From NCBI RefSeq assembly GCF_000226955.1, contig NZ_AGFU01000005.1, forward strand, positions 62,001 through 126,000: a DNA stretch of 64,000 bases, in the 5' to 3' direction. Positions 1 through 9,386 of this stretch are shown here, piece by piece. Position 1 is the stretch's first letter, and every line of letters begins with the position of its first letter. Source of the stretch: Sphingomonas elodea ATCC 31461. GTDB taxonomy: Bacteria > Pseudomonadota > Alphaproteobacteria > Sphingomonadales > Sphingomonadaceae. The notes beneath the pieces were generated by a model. The model searched no databases. It had not been told where the DNA came from and saw only the letters and a list, made by a program, of their open reading frames with translations. Made by a program: the position numbers and the translations under genes.

Positions 1-943
1 CTTCCAGCTCGGCGACGCGCCGCTCCAGCGCCTGCGTGTCGCCCGCTGCCGCTTGCGCCGCGTGCCGTTCGGCAAGCCGGCCCGGGCGTGCGGGTTCCGG
101 CTCGGCGGCAGGCTCGGCCACCGGCTCGATCTGCTGTTCCTGTTCGATGTCCTCGATCACCGCCGCGACATCGGGACCGCCGAAATTCTCGATCTGCTCG
201 ACCGCGCCGTAGAGCAGCACCCGGCTGGCCAGCTGGTTCAGCCGGCGCGGGATGCCGCCCGACCAGCGGTGCATCGTCGCCAGCGCCTCGGCGGTGAAGC
301 GCGGGCGGCCCTGCCAGCCGACGCAGGTGAGCCGGTGGAGCAGATAGGCTTCCACCTCCTCCACCTCCATCGGGGCGAGGTGGTGCATGGCGATCACCCG
401 CTGGCGAAGCTGCTCGAAGGCGGGCTGCTGCAGTACCAGGCGGAACTCGGGCTGGCCGAGCAGGAAGATCTGCAGCAGCGGATAGCCGCCGGCCTGGAAG
501 TTGGAGAGCATGCGCAGCTCGTCGAGGCTCTCGCCCGGCAGCGCCTGCGCCTCGTCAACCACCAGCAACGTGCGGCGGGCCGCGCGCGCGATGGCGTGCA
601 GTCCCTGCTCGATCGCCGAGAGCAGTGCTGCCTTGGACACGCCGTCGCCCGACAGTCCAAGCCCCTGCGCGACCAATCGGAGCAGGTCGTCCGCGCGCAG
701 ATGGGTGGAGACGATCTTGACGACGTTCAGCCTATCGTCATCCAGCTCGGCGAGCAGATGGCCCATCAGCGTGGTCTTGCCCGCACCGGGATCGCCGGTG
801 ATGACCACAAAGCCCTCGCCCTGGCTGAGGCCATAGCCGAGATAGGCCATCGCCTTGCCGTGCGTCGCGGTATCGAACCAGAATCGCGGATCGGGGGTCA
901 GCTGAAACGGCCGGCCGCTCAGTCCGTAGTGATCGTCCATCAT
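1..943 (-). CDS. XrtA/PEP-CTERM locus-associated ATPase (ExeA/GspA-like), 3' end cut off by window
   Basis: About 314 residues are visible; the gene runs off the left edge, so its C terminus is missing. It reads as an AAA-type ATPase of the ExeA/GspA-like subfamily that accompanies exosortase-A polysaccharide loci. A Walker A motif GDPGAGKT lies at about residues 50-57 and a Walker B stretch LLVVDEAQ at about 126-133. The N terminus (YGLSGRPFQLTPDPRFW) is typical of this subfamily, and a proline/glutamate-rich linker begins near residue 275. The ATG at 943 is preceded by a GGAG; a second ATG follows immediately. It lies 36 bases downstream of the outer-membrane protein gene and is probably the next gene of that operon. 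Its role in secretion or assembly is inferred from the family. Confidence 0.88.
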   Translation of the reverse strand, partial: MMDDHYGLSGRPFQLTPDPRFWFDTATHGKAMAYLGYGLSQGEGFVVITGDPGAGKTTLMGHLLAELDDDRLNVVKIVSTHLRADDLLRLVAQGLGLSGDGVSKAALLSAIEQGLHAIARAARRTLLVVDEAQALPGESLDELRMLSNFQAGGYPLLQIFLLGQPEFRLVLQQPAFEQLRQRVIAMHHLAPMEVEEVEAYLLHRLTCVGWQGRPRFTAEALATMHRWSGGIPRRLNQLASRVLLYGAVEQIENFGGPDVAAVIEDIEQEQQIEPVAEPAAEPEPARPGRLAERHAAQAAAGDTQALERRVAELE

Positions 944-979
944 CGTTTCCGTCTCCGGAGCGGCGCCGCTCCCTCCATT

Positions 980-2569
980 TTAGAAGCCATAGCGCGCGCC
1001 GAGCAGCGCCTGGGCGGATGTCTGGTCCGGTCCGGTGCGCATCGAGCCATAAATGCCCGCGGTCGCGGTGAGCGCGAGCGCGCCCAGCCGGCGGGTGTAG
1101 GCGGTGTTGGCGCCCCAGCCGACCACGGCGGTGCTGCCCGGTATGTCCCCGTCATAATAGCTGGCGAGCAGGTTGAGCCCGACGGTGCCGTCGCGGCCCG
1201 CCGCTAGCTGGGCGAAGGCCTGGGCGTACAGGCTCTCGTCCCAGCTGCCGCCGGTCGCCGCCCCGCTGAGGGGGGTGAGGAAGTCGCGGCGGGCCAGCCC
1301 GGCGCCGAACCCCAGCCGGGTGCCGCCCCGGCTCCATACCGCGTTGGCGGTGAGACCGCGTCCGCGATAGGCCGCCGTCGCCGCCGAGGAGAAGGCCCCG
1401 GCCACGCATCCGCCTGCCGCCGCGCCGCTGGTGCCGTAGATACAGGCCCCCGCCTGCACGCCGAAGGGGTCCGCGGTGGTCACGAACCCCACCGGCAGCG
1501 CCGCCAGGCTGCTGCCGACCTGCTGGCCATAGGTTTCCACCGTGTCATAGACCGCGACCTGGATGCCGCTGCCGCTGTTCCGCTGGAAGGTGAAGCTGCC
1601 GGTATAGCGCATCGCCCCGTAGCGCCGGCCGATCCGGATCTCCAGCGCGGTGCGCCGGCTCGGCCGCCAGACCACGCCGCCGTCCCAGAACAGCCCGTCA
1701 AACCGATAGGCCAGCCGCAGCGGCGAAGCGGGATCGGTCATGTACCGCCCGGCGCCATCGACCAGCGGCAGGCCGGTACGGATATCGCGCACCGGGTCCC
1801 GCTGCTCAACCGTGATCCGCTCATACCCGCCACCCGCGACAAGTGCGACGGTGCGGCCGATCGGCGCGATCGCGTCGCCGCGCAGCGAGCTGCTGGCGAA
1901 ATGCTGGTCGAGCTGGCTCGCCACCTCCCGCACCAGGCCGCCGGTGGCGCTCAGGCCGATCGGCAGCACCGCGCCGGGCTTGGCGCCCACGCTGGCGTTG
2001 AGCGCGTGCGAGGTCGATTGGGAAAAGCGGTCGATGCTGGGCAGCGTGGAGGCGAAGCCGGTCGCGGTGCCGTCGTCCAGCGTGGTGAAGCCGAAGCGAT
2101 AGGCGGCCTGCACGAACAGCGGGCCCATCCGCGTGTCGAGCTTGGGGCCCGCGGTGATCGCGTAGAGCTGGCTCTGGTTGCGGGCGTTCCCGTTGTTGGC
2201 GGTGAGCGCATCGCCGCGCGGATCGGTGCGCGTGCGGGTGGCGATCGCGCCGGCCTCCAGCGTCAGGCCGCGCGCCGCGTTGACCTGCGCGCGGGCGAGG
2301 CCGGTATGGCTGTCCCCCGCCGGCAGGCTGCCCTTTTCCGCGATGCGGCGCTGATATTGATAGCTGACCTGCACCTGCATCCGCCGCGTGCGGATCTGGC
2401 CGTCGAGCCCGGCCCCCAGCTGGGTGTAGGTCAGCGACTCCCCCCCGTTCAGCTCGGCGAGGGCGACCTGGCTGACTTCGATGTACGGGGTGACGGTCGC
2501 GCGGCGCTGGGCGGCCGCGGGCACGATCGCAGCGGCGCAGACGGCCAGCACGATCGCGCCACGAATCAC
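980..2569 (-). CDS. XrtA/PEP-CTERM system-associated outer membrane beta-barrel protein
   Basis: A 529-residue protein with a cleavable signal peptide (VIRGAIVLAVCAAAIVPAAAQ), then alternating hydrophobic/polar strands and a terminal aromatic residue (GARYGF), as expected for a beta-barrel. It occupies the position, and has the character, of the uncharacterised outer-membrane protein found between the tyrosine kinase and the ATPase in exosortase-A polysaccharide loci. The GTG start at 2569 is chosen because it overlaps the stop of the upstream kinase gene (GTGA) and starts a clean signal peptide; the open frame extends to 2656 without a better start. A role as the outer-membrane part of the polysaccharide exporter is likely but inferred from context. 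Confidence 0.82.
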   Translation of the reverse strand: MIRGAIVLAVCAAAIVPAAAQRRATVTPYIEVSQVALAELNGGESLTYTQLGAGLDGQIRTRRMQVQVSYQYQRRIAEKGSLPAGDSHTGLARAQVNAARGLTLEAGAIATRTRTDPRGDALTANNGNARNQSQLYAITAGPKLDTRMGPLFVQAAYRFGFTTLDDGTATGFASTLPSIDRFSQSTSHALNASVGAKPGAVLPIGLSATGGLVREVASQLDQHFASSSLRGDAIAPIGRTVALVAGGGYERITVEQRDPVRDIRTGLPLVDGAGRYMTDPASPLRLAYRFDGLFWDGGVVWRPSRRTALEIRIGRRYGAMRYTGSFTFQRNSGSGIQVAVYDTVETYGQQVGSSLAALPVGFVTTADPFGVQAGACIYGTSGAAAGGCVAGAFSSAATAAYRGRGLTANAVWSRGGTRLGFGAGLARRDFLTPLSGAATGGSWDESLYAQAFAQLAAGRDGTVGLNLLASYYDGDIPGSTAVVGWGANTAYTRRLGALALTATAGIYGSMRTGPDQTSAQALLGARYGF

Positions 2570-3441
2570 CGGCCGCTCTCCGCATAATAGCTGCCGAAGC
2601 GACGCCCGGCGGGCTGGAACGACACCGCGTTGAGAACCAGCTGGATATGCTCGCACCCGTCCAGCGCGGCGATGGCGGCGCGCAGATCCTCCTCGCTGGT
2701 GCGATCGGCGCGCACCACCATCATCGTCTGGCCGACATGCAGCGCCAGCACCGAGGCGGGCGACGCCGCCAGCGCCGGGGGCGAATCGAAGATCACGATG
2801 CGGCGCGGATTGGCGGCTGCCAGCCGGTCCAGCATCGCGCGGGCGCCGTCGCTGGCGAGCAGTTCGGTATCGCTGACGCTGCGCGCGCCGGCGGGCAGGA
2901 TGGCAAGCTGCGGCACGTCGGTATCGACGATACAGTCCTCCACGTCGATCGCGCCGGCGAGGGCGTCGAGCAGGCCCGGCCCCTCGCCCACGCCCAGCCG
3001 CTTGGAGACGTCCGGCTTGGCGAAATCGGCGTCGACCAGCAGGATCTCGACGTCCTTCTCGGCCGCCATCGAGAGCGCCAGGTTGATCGCGCAGAAGGTC
3101 TTGCCCTCATTGGGCTGGGCCGAGCAGACCAGGATAATCCGTGCCCGATCGGCGTCCACCCCGGAAACGGCCCGCGCGGTGAGCAGCAGCTGCCGCTTCA
3201 CCATGCGGAACTCCTCCGCCAGCGGGGTAATCGGCCCGCCCGGGACCAGCATGCCGGCCGAGGACAGGCGCTTGCGATCGATCGGCACGATCGGTCGATC
3301 CGGCTTTGACCGAACGGGCGCCGGCGCAGGCGCAGCAGGTTGGGACTGCGCCTGGGACTGCGCGGCGGGAAGGCCCGGCATCATCGCGACGGCGCGCTGG
3401 ATCAGCGACCCGTAGAAGCTCTTGGGGCTATGGTCGTTCAT
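2566..3441 (-). CDS. XrtA-associated tyrosine autokinase (CpsD/CapB, BY-kinase family)
   Basis: A 291-residue cytoplasmic BY-kinase. It has a proline/glutamine-rich N-terminal linker (about residues 25-50), a deviant Walker A motif (SAQPNEGKTF, near residue 107) and a Walker A' motif (LLVDADF, near residue 135). The C terminus carries a short tyrosine pair (GSYYAESGR) that is probably the autophosphorylation site. In this family the kinase works with the membrane chain-length protein encoded just upstream (3-base gap) to control polysaccharide length and export. The N-terminal membrane part is absent, so it should depend on that partner, as in Firmicute CpsC/CpsD and XrtA loci. Confidence 0.9.
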   Translation of the reverse strand: MNDHSPKSFYGSLIQRAVAMMPGLPAAQSQAQSQPAAPAPAPVRSKPDRPIVPIDRKRLSSAGMLVPGGPITPLAEEFRMVKRQLLLTARAVSGVDADRARIILVCSAQPNEGKTFCAINLALSMAAEKDVEILLVDADFAKPDVSKRLGVGEGPGLLDALAGAIDVEDCIVDTDVPQLAILPAGARSVSDTELLASDGARAMLDRLAAANPRRIVIFDSPPALAASPASVLALHVGQTMMVVRADRTSEEDLRAAIAALDGCEHIQLVLNAVSFQPAGRRFGSYYAESGR

Positions 3442-3444
3442 CGC

Positions 3445-4971
3445 TCAGGCCCCCGTGCCATGGTGCAGCATCACGACGAGCAGGATCGCGGCATAGGCCG
3501 CCCCCAACCCGGCGACCGCCCCCAGGAAATGCTTCAGCTGGCGGCGGCGCAGCGCAGCCTGCACCGGCGTCACCACCTCGCCGATCGAGCCGATCACCGG
3601 CATGCCGCTCGCCTTTTCCAGCCGCGTCGCGGTGTCGAACGTCGTGCGCAGCTTGGACAGCAGGAACGCCGCCGCCACGCCCGCGCCGAGCCCCGCGATC
3701 AGCACCGCGGTCAGCAGCGTCGGCCGGTTGGGCGACGCAGGCGCACGCGGCTGGGTCGGGGGATCGATCACGCTGAACTTCACCGCGTCGGTCTGGCTCT
3801 GCGCCTGGCTGCTGATCCGTAGCTGTTCGCGATCGGCGAGCAGCTTGGAATATTGATCCTTCAGCACCTGATAGTCGCGGTCGATCTGGCCCTGCTCGGC
3901 GGCCACCTGCGGCGCCTGGCCGAGCTTGGCGCCGAGCGCGGAAAGATCGCCCTGGATCTGCGCGCGCCGCTGGGAGAGGGCCGCGACCGTCGCGGCCTTG
4001 TCCGCCTGCATCGAGCGCAGGCTGAGATAGAGCGGGTTGGCGAAGCTGCTGCCACCGCTGCCGCCACCGCCGCCGGGCTCCCGCGAGACCGCTGCCTGCG
4101 CACCCGCGATCTGCTGACGCAGCGCGATCACGTCCGGGTGCGCGTCGGTAAAGCCACGCGCGCGCAGTTCGGAAAGCTGCGCCTGCAGATCCGCCAGCCG
4201 TGCCCGCGACGGGCTGACGCCGGTGGCGATACCGCCCTGCCCGGCCACGCTCGCCGGCGTGCCCGCCATCTGGGCGTTGACCGCATTGAGGCTGCTCTGC
4301 GCGGCGGCAAGATCGCCCTCGATCTGGGCGAGTTGCTGCTGTGCGGCCCCGATCCGATCGTCGAGCGAGCCGGTGCCCGGCAGGCTGCCGAGGAAACGCG
4401 ACTGGAAGTCGGCGCGCTTGGCCTCGGCGGCCTGCAGCGCCTGCTGCCGTTCGGCGAGCTGCTGGTCGAGAAAGGCCAGCGACTGGCTGCTCTCGTCCTG
4501 GCTGTCGGCGAGCTTGTTGTCGCGGAACAGCTCGATCAGCTTCTGCACTACCTGTCGGCAGATTACGGGATCGGCCCCGGTGACCGCAATTTCGAACAGA
4601 TTGTCCTGCTGGGCGGTGAGCTTGATCGCCTTTTGCAGCCCGGACACGCGCGCGCCCAGATCGGCCGGCTTGGTGATGGTCTTGGCGAGATCGGTGCCGC
4701 GCACGACCTTTTCGAGGTTCACCGCGCTGGTCAGCGTCTGGCGGATGCGATCGATGTCCTGCTGCTGGCCGGCAGTGCCCGCCCCGCCGTCGCTAGGCAG
4801 CACCTGACGCAGTTCCACCAGCACGCGTGCACGGGATTCGTAGGTGTCGGGGATGCGCGACACCGCCGCCCAGCCGACGATGCACACGGCCCAGGCGATC
4901 GCCAGCGCCAACAGCCGGCGCATCCAAACCGCATGGATCGCGCTGCGGATTTCGTCGAACAGGCCGCCCAT
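3445..4971 (-). CDS. XrtA-system polysaccharide chain-length determinant (Wzz/GumC-like)
   Basis: A 508-residue inner-membrane protein with a first transmembrane helix near residues 18-37, a large periplasmic domain with long coiled-coil stretches (about 170-400), a glycine-rich insert near 300, and a second pair of hydrophobic segments near the C terminus (about 420-440 and 480-500). This is the PCP/Wzz architecture without a fused kinase. It sets polysaccharide chain length together with the kinase downstream. Its ATG overlaps the stop of the Wza-like gene (TGATG), indicating translational coupling. Confidence 0.9.
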   Translation of the reverse strand: MGGLFDEIRSAIHAVWMRRLLALAIAWAVCIVGWAAVSRIPDTYESRARVLVELRQVLPSDGGAGTAGQQQDIDRIRQTLTSAVNLEKVVRGTDLAKTITKPADLGARVSGLQKAIKLTAQQDNLFEIAVTGADPVICRQVVQKLIELFRDNKLADSQDESSQSLAFLDQQLAERQQALQAAEAKRADFQSRFLGSLPGTGSLDDRIGAAQQQLAQIEGDLAAAQSSLNAVNAQMAGTPASVAGQGGIATGVSPSRARLADLQAQLSELRARGFTDAHPDVIALRQQIAGAQAAVSREPGGGGGSGGSSFANPLYLSLRSMQADKAATVAALSQRRAQIQGDLSALGAKLGQAPQVAAEQGQIDRDYQVLKDQYSKLLADREQLRISSQAQSQTDAVKFSVIDPPTQPRAPASPNRPTLLTAVLIAGLGAGVAAAFLLSKLRTTFDTATRLEKASGMPVIGSIGEVVTPVQAALRRRQLKHFLGAVAGLGAAYAAILLVVMLHHGTGA

Positions 4972-5612
4972 CAGAACATGCTCTGCGGGATGATGATCAC
5001 GTCGCCCGGCTCCAGCCGAACATTGGCCGAGGTGTCCCCGCCCTTCAGCAGGTCCGACAGCCGCAACTTGTATTCCTGCTGCTTGCCGGTCTGCGGATCG
5101 AAGCGGACCAAGCGGGCGCGATTGCCGGCGGCGAATTCATTGAGCCCCCCCACCGCGATCATCGCGTCGAGGATCGACATATTGGCACGATAGGGCAGCG
5201 AGGCGGGCTTTTCGGTCGCGCCGACGACGCGCACCTGCTGGGCGAAGGTGCCGGAGAAGTTCTCCACGATCACCGATACGATCGGGTCCTTGATGAACTC
5301 GCTGAGCGCGAGCTTCAGGTCGTCGGCCAGCATCGCGGGCGTCTTGCCTACCGCCGGCATGTCGTTGATCAGCGGGGTGGTGATGCGGCCGTCCGGGCGG
5401 ACCTGCACCTTGGTGGTCAGCTCCGGGTTGCGCCAGACGAAGATGCTCAGCTGGTCGAGCGGGCCGATGACGTATTCGTCGCTCGGTGCCTGCTTCGCGC
5501 CGACAAAGCCGGCGGCGGGCAGCTCGGGGCGTGCGCCCTGGCCGCCGCATGCCGATAGCAATGCCGCCAGCGCCAGCGTCGCCGCCGCCTTGAACCGTCC
5601 TGAACCCGCCAT
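4971..5612 (-). CDS. Wza-like polysaccharide export lipoprotein (Poly_export/SLBB)
   Basis: A 213-residue lipoprotein: signal peptide with lipobox LLSAC (Cys near residue 22), then a polysaccharide-export domain beginning EYVIGPLDQLSIFVWRNPEL and an SLBB-like domain (IVSVIVENFSG, VRVVGATEKPASLPY). The end LEPGDVIIIPQSMF is typical. The ATG at 5612 is preferred over 5651 because a GGAGG lies 6 bases upstream and it begins the signal peptide directly. First gene of the export operon running to the ATPase at position 1. Confidence 0.9.
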   Translation of the reverse strand: MAGSGRFKAAATLALAALLSACGGQGARPELPAAGFVGAKQAPSDEYVIGPLDQLSIFVWRNPELTTKVQVRPDGRITTPLINDMPAVGKTPAMLADDLKLALSEFIKDPIVSVIVENFSGTFAQQVRVVGATEKPASLPYRANMSILDAMIAVGGLNEFAAGNRARLVRFDPQTGKQQEYKLRLSDLLKGGDTSANVRLEPGDVIIIPQSMF

Positions 5613-5705
5613 TCGCTTGCCTCCAAACGGCAGCAGGCGGGGATGCCGCACGCCGCTGCCGGTTGGTCCGCTATGGCGCAGGACGCGTAAATTTAGCGTT
5701 AGGCG

Positions 5706-6917
5706 TCAGACCCCTGCCAGAAGCTCGCGCACCGGCGGATGACCCAGGAACCCCTGCGGGCTGGCGCTGGCGCCATAGGCCCCCGAGGCGAAAATCGCGA
5801 TCAGGTCGCCCAGCTCGGCGCGCGGGAGCGCCACGCGATCCGCCAGCCGATCAAGCGGGGTGCACAAGGGCCCCACGACGGTAACCACCTCCTCCGCCGT
5901 ATCCTGCATGCGGTGCGCCACCGCGACCGGATAGTTGCGGCGGACCACCGTACCGAAATTTCCGGTCGCGGCGAGATGGTGGTTGAGGCCGCCGTCCACC
6001 ACCAGGAAGGTCTCCCCCTGGCTTTCCTTCCGGTCGATCACGCGGGCGAGATAGATGCCTGCTTCCCCCACCAGCCAGCGACCCAGCTCGATCGCATAAT
6101 GCGTATCCAGCCGTTCCAGTTCGCCCGCCAGCGCGGCGCCGACCGCCTCCAAGTCCAGCGGAAGGTCGCCCGGGAAATAGGGAATGCCGAAGCCGCCGCC
6201 GAGATTGACCAGCGGCGGCAGCGCCCCCGCCTCCTCGGCCAGCCGCGCGGCGAGGCCGATGGTGGCAGCCTGCGTCTCGATCACCGCCTCGGCGGAAAGT
6301 GCCTGCGACCCGGCATAGATGTGGAAGCCGCGCCAGTCGGCCCCCGCCGCGATCAGCCGCCGGACCAGCGCGGGCACCCGCGCCGCGTCGATGCCGAAGG
6401 GTGAGGCGCGCCCGCCCATCTTCATGCCCGATCCGCGCAGCTCGAAATCCGGGTTCACCCGCACGGCGAGTCGCGGGGTGATGCCCAGCCGCTCGCCGAT
6501 CGCCAGCGCGCGTCCGGCCTCGCCTTCGGATTCGAGGTTGAGCGTCACCCCGGCCCGGATCGCCGCCGCCAGCTCCGCGTCGCGCTTGCCCGGCCCGGCA
6601 AAGCTGATCGTCCTGGCCGACATCGCGGCCAGCGCCTTGTCCATCTCGCCCGACGAGGCGACGTCGATGCCGTCCACCTTGGGCGCGATCGCAGCGATCA
6701 GCGGCGGGAAGGGATTGGCCTTGATCGCATAATGCAGCGCCACCCGCGTCGGCATCGCCGCGCGGAAGCGCGCGATCCGGGCCTGCACGGCAAGGAAATC
6801 ATAGAGATACAGCGGCGTCCCCGTCGCTACCCAGTCGGCGGCGGTGCGGCCGGCGACCTGCAGCACCGGCTGCCCGGCATAGTCGGCCGGAATGGGGCCG
6901 ATCGGTTTCGCGTTCAT
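5706..6917 (-). CDS. Exosortase A-associated PLP-dependent decarboxylase (LysA/ornithine decarboxylase-like)
   Basis: A 403-residue fold-III PLP decarboxylase. The PLP-binding lysine lies in HYAIKANPFP (near residue 86), a glycine-rich phosphate-binding segment is at VNLGGGFGIPYF (near 240), and the C-terminal active-site segment is GPLCTPLDRL (near 350). It resembles diaminopimelate decarboxylase, but its place next to the acyl-CoA ligase and the XrtA export genes marks it as the decarboxylase subgroup of exosortase-A loci, whose substrate is not established. Start overlaps the stop of the ligase (ATGA). Confidence 0.9.
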   Translation of the reverse strand: MNAKPIGPIPADYAGQPVLQVAGRTAADWVATGTPLYLYDFLAVQARIARFRAAMPTRVALHYAIKANPFPPLIAAIAPKVDGIDVASSGEMDKALAAMSARTISFAGPGKRDAELAAAIRAGVTLNLESEGEAGRALAIGERLGITPRLAVRVNPDFELRGSGMKMGGRASPFGIDAARVPALVRRLIAAGADWRGFHIYAGSQALSAEAVIETQAATIGLAARLAEEAGALPPLVNLGGGFGIPYFPGDLPLDLEAVGAALAGELERLDTHYAIELGRWLVGEAGIYLARVIDRKESQGETFLVVDGGLNHHLAATGNFGTVVRRNYPVAVAHRMQDTAEEVVTVVGPLCTPLDRLADRVALPRAELGDLIAIFASGAYGASASPQGFLGHPPVRELLAGV

Positions 6918-8404
6918 AGGATCTCCGTCTTCAGCCCGGATCGGTCGAGCTTGCCGTTGGCGTTGCGGGGCAGGCGGTCGCGCCAGACATAGCGTGCGGG
7001 CTGCTGGAAGCTCGGCAGTTCCCGCCGCAGCCGGGCGCGCAATTCCTCCTCCCGGCTGCCGTCCCCCCGCGCGACGACCAGGATTGCCTGCCCCAGCCTG
7101 GGATCGGGGACGCCGAATGCCACCGCCTCGCTCGTCTCGCCGCCGGCGACCACCGCTTCCTCGATCTCGGTCGGGCTGATCCGGTTGCCCGAGGATTTGA
7201 TCATCTCGTCGTCACGGCCGACGAAGCGCAGCAGCCCGTCTTCGTCCTCCGCCACGGTGTCGCCGGACCAGACCGCCATGCCCGGATGCTCGGCAAAGAC
7301 CGGCGCAGGCCGGAAGCGGCGCGCGGTCCGTTCCGGATCGCGCCAATAGCCCTTGGCGACCAGCGGCCCGGCATGCACCAGTTCGCCCTGCACGGCCCGC
7401 CTGCCCTCGGCATCGACGATCAGGATCTCGGCGAAGGGAATGGCGCTGCCGATCGATTCGGGGCGCGTATCGACCAGCGCGGGATCGAGATAGGTGGAGC
7501 GGAATGCCTCGGTCAGGCCATACATGGGATAAAGGTCCGCGCCCGGGAAGCGGGTGCGCAGGTCCCGCACCAGCGGCCGGGTGAGCGCGCCGCCGGAATT
7601 GGTCAGCCGCCGCAGCTTCCCTGCGATATCCGTCGGCCAGTCGGCCTCGAGCAGTTGCACCCAGAGCGGCGGCACCCCGGCCAGCGTGGTGATCGCGAAG
7701 CGCTCCACGGCCTTCACCACGTCACGCGCGGTGAGATAGTCCAGCGGCACCACGCGCGCACCGGCCGCCCAGGTCGAGAAGAGCTGGTTCTGCCCATAGT
7801 CGAAGCTCAGCGGCAGCACGCCGAGCACCCGGTCCGCGGACGTGAGCTTCAGATAGTGTGCGACGCTGATCGCCCCGAGCCAGAGATTGGCGTGGCTGAG
7901 CATCACCCCCTTGGGACGCCCCGTCGAGCCCGAGGTGTAGAGAATCGCCGCCAGCGCATCAGGGTCACCGCCGGCCGGCGGCATCACAGCGTCGGTGCCG
8001 GCCAGTTCCTCCTCGGTGACGACCCGGCAATCGGCGGGGACGTCGCCCGGCGCGAGTGCCGCCAACCGCGCCTTCTGGGTGACCAGCAGCCGTGCGCCGC
8101 TATCCTCCAGGATATGCGCCACCTGCGCCCGCTTGAGCGCGGGGTTGATCGGCACATGCACCAACCCGGCGCGCGGCCCGGCGAGCGGCAGGAGGCAGGC
8201 GGCGCGCGTCTTGGGCAGCCAGCTCGCCATGCGTTCGCCCGGCGGCAGCCCGTGCGCGGCCAGCGCATGCGCGATGCCGCCCACCGCCGCCTCCAGCGCG
8301 GCATAGGTGAGCGCTCCGGCCTTGTCTTCCAAAGCAACGGCGTCCGGCGCGCCACGCAGCGGCAGCGCGTCTATAAGATGCGGGGTGGGATCCAGCGCGA
8401 TCAT
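6914..8404 (-). CDS. Exosortase A-associated acyl-CoA ligase (AMP-forming)
   Basis: A 496-residue ANL-superfamily enzyme. The P-loop-like motif YTSGSTGRPKGVM is near residue 160, YGLTEAFRSTY near 295, the hinge GRDDEMIKSSGNRISPTEIEE near 400, and the catalytic lysine in NANGKLDR near 485. It should adenylate a carboxylic acid and pass it to CoA or to a carrier; the small carrier protein encoded divergently at 8494 is the obvious candidate (inference). The start at 8404 follows a GGTGG; longer starts at 8416 and 8479 exist but would run into the divergent promoter. Confidence 0.9.
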   Translation of the reverse strand: MIALDPTPHLIDALPLRGAPDAVALEDKAGALTYAALEAAVGGIAHALAAHGLPPGERMASWLPKTRAACLLPLAGPRAGLVHVPINPALKRAQVAHILEDSGARLLVTQKARLAALAPGDVPADCRVVTEEELAGTDAVMPPAGGDPDALAAILYTSGSTGRPKGVMLSHANLWLGAISVAHYLKLTSADRVLGVLPLSFDYGQNQLFSTWAAGARVVPLDYLTARDVVKAVERFAITTLAGVPPLWVQLLEADWPTDIAGKLRRLTNSGGALTRPLVRDLRTRFPGADLYPMYGLTEAFRSTYLDPALVDTRPESIGSAIPFAEILIVDAEGRRAVQGELVHAGPLVAKGYWRDPERTARRFRPAPVFAEHPGMAVWSGDTVAEDEDGLLRFVGRDDEMIKSSGNRISPTEIEEAVVAGGETSEAVAFGVPDPRLGQAILVVARGDGSREEELRARLRRELPSFQQPARYVWRDRLPRNANGKLDRSGLKTEIL

Positions 8405-8493
8405 GCCACCACCCATAGTCTTGGCAGCGCCGCCGCCAAGCCTTACGGAAGCGCAAAACTTTATGCAGGGGATCCTCATTGCGGCCTGAAGCC

Positions 8494-8751
8494 ATGCTCG
8501 ACATCGAAACCACCGTCCGCGGCGTGCTGCGCGACGTGCTGGGGTTGAGCGACGATCGCGTGGCGGCGTTCGACGCCGATACGCCGCTGTTCGGCGCCCT
8601 GCCCGAACTGGATTCGCTGGCCGTCGCGGGCGTGCTGACCGAGATCGAGGATCGCCTGGGCATCCTGATCGAGGACGACGAGGTCGATGGCGAGATGCTC
8701 GAAAGCTTCGGCACCCTCACCCGCTTCGCGGCGCAGAAGGCGCTGGGGTGA
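8494..8751 (+). CDS. Acyl carrier protein of the XrtA locus
   Basis: An 85-residue acidic protein with the phosphopantetheine attachment motif ELDSLAVAGVL (Ser near residue 43), so it is a carrier protein. It probably receives an acyl or aminoacyl group from the ligase transcribed the other way. The ATG at 8494 is used; a GTG-free extension to 8479 has no extra conserved sequence. First gene of a three-gene plus-strand operon; its stop overlaps the next start (GTGA). Confidence 0.85.
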   Translation: MLDIETTVRGVLRDVLGLSDDRVAAFDADTPLFGALPELDSLAVAGVLTEIEDRLGILIEDDEVDGEMLESFGTLTRFAAQKALG

Positions 8752-9386
8752 TCGAACCCTATGACTGGGCTGGCGGCCGGGAAGCGATGCTGCGCTTCGG
8801 GCCCGGCAGTGGCCCGGTCGTCGTGGTCGCGCTCCCCCTGTTCGAGGAGGCAAACCGCATGCGCGCGCTGGCGGTGGCGATCCTGCGCGGGCTTGCCGAA
8901 CACGGCATCGCCGGGGTGCTGCCCGAACTTCCCGGCACCGGGGAAAGCCTGATCCCCAGCGAGCGCATCGCGCTTTCCGACCTCCGCGCGGGCCTTGCCG
9001 CCGCCGCCCGCACCGCCGGGGGCCGCGCCTATTCGATGGCCATTCGCAGCGGTGCGCTGCTCGACGGCAGTGTCGCGCTTCGCAGGCGCTGGCATTTCGC
9101 ACCCCAGACCGGCGAGGAACTGCTGAAGGCGTTGCGCCGCCTCCACCGCCACGGCGACCTGCCCGGCTATGGCGGCCACCGCCTTCCGGACAGCTTTCTG
9201 GAAGAGCTGCCGGACTGCCATATCGAGCCGGCCCGCACCGTCCGCCTGGACGGCGATACGCGCCCGGCAGACCACCGCGTGCCCGGCCGACCGCTATGGC
9301 GCGACGCCACGCCCGACAACGACCTCGCGCTCGCCGCGTTGCTCGCCGACGACCTCGCCGCCTGGGTGCGTGCGTGCGAAGCCTGA
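8748..9386 (+). CDS. Exosortase A-associated hydrolase 2 (alpha/beta hydrolase-like)
   Basis: A 212-residue protein beginning with a GTG that overlaps the ACP stop. The segment ALPLFEEANRMRALAVAILR matches the hydrolase-2 type of exosortase-A loci (PPF-EE-N-R pattern), followed by GVLPELPGTGESL, the oxyanion/strand region of an alpha/beta hydrolase. The canonical nucleophile elbow G-x-S-x-G is not evident; the equivalent stretch reads MAIRSGALL, so catalysis is uncertain. It precedes hydrolase 1 with a 13-base overlap. Confidence 0.75.
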   Translation: MIEPYDWAGGREAMLRFGPGSGPVVVVALPLFEEANRMRALAVAILRGLAEHGIAGVLPELPGTGESLIPSERIALSDLRAGLAAAARTAGGRAYSMAIRSGALLDGSVALRRRWHFAPQTGEELLKALRRLHRHGDLPGYGGHRLPDSFLEELPDCHIEPARTVRLDGDTRPADHRVPGRPLWRDATPDNDLALAALLADDLAAWVRACEA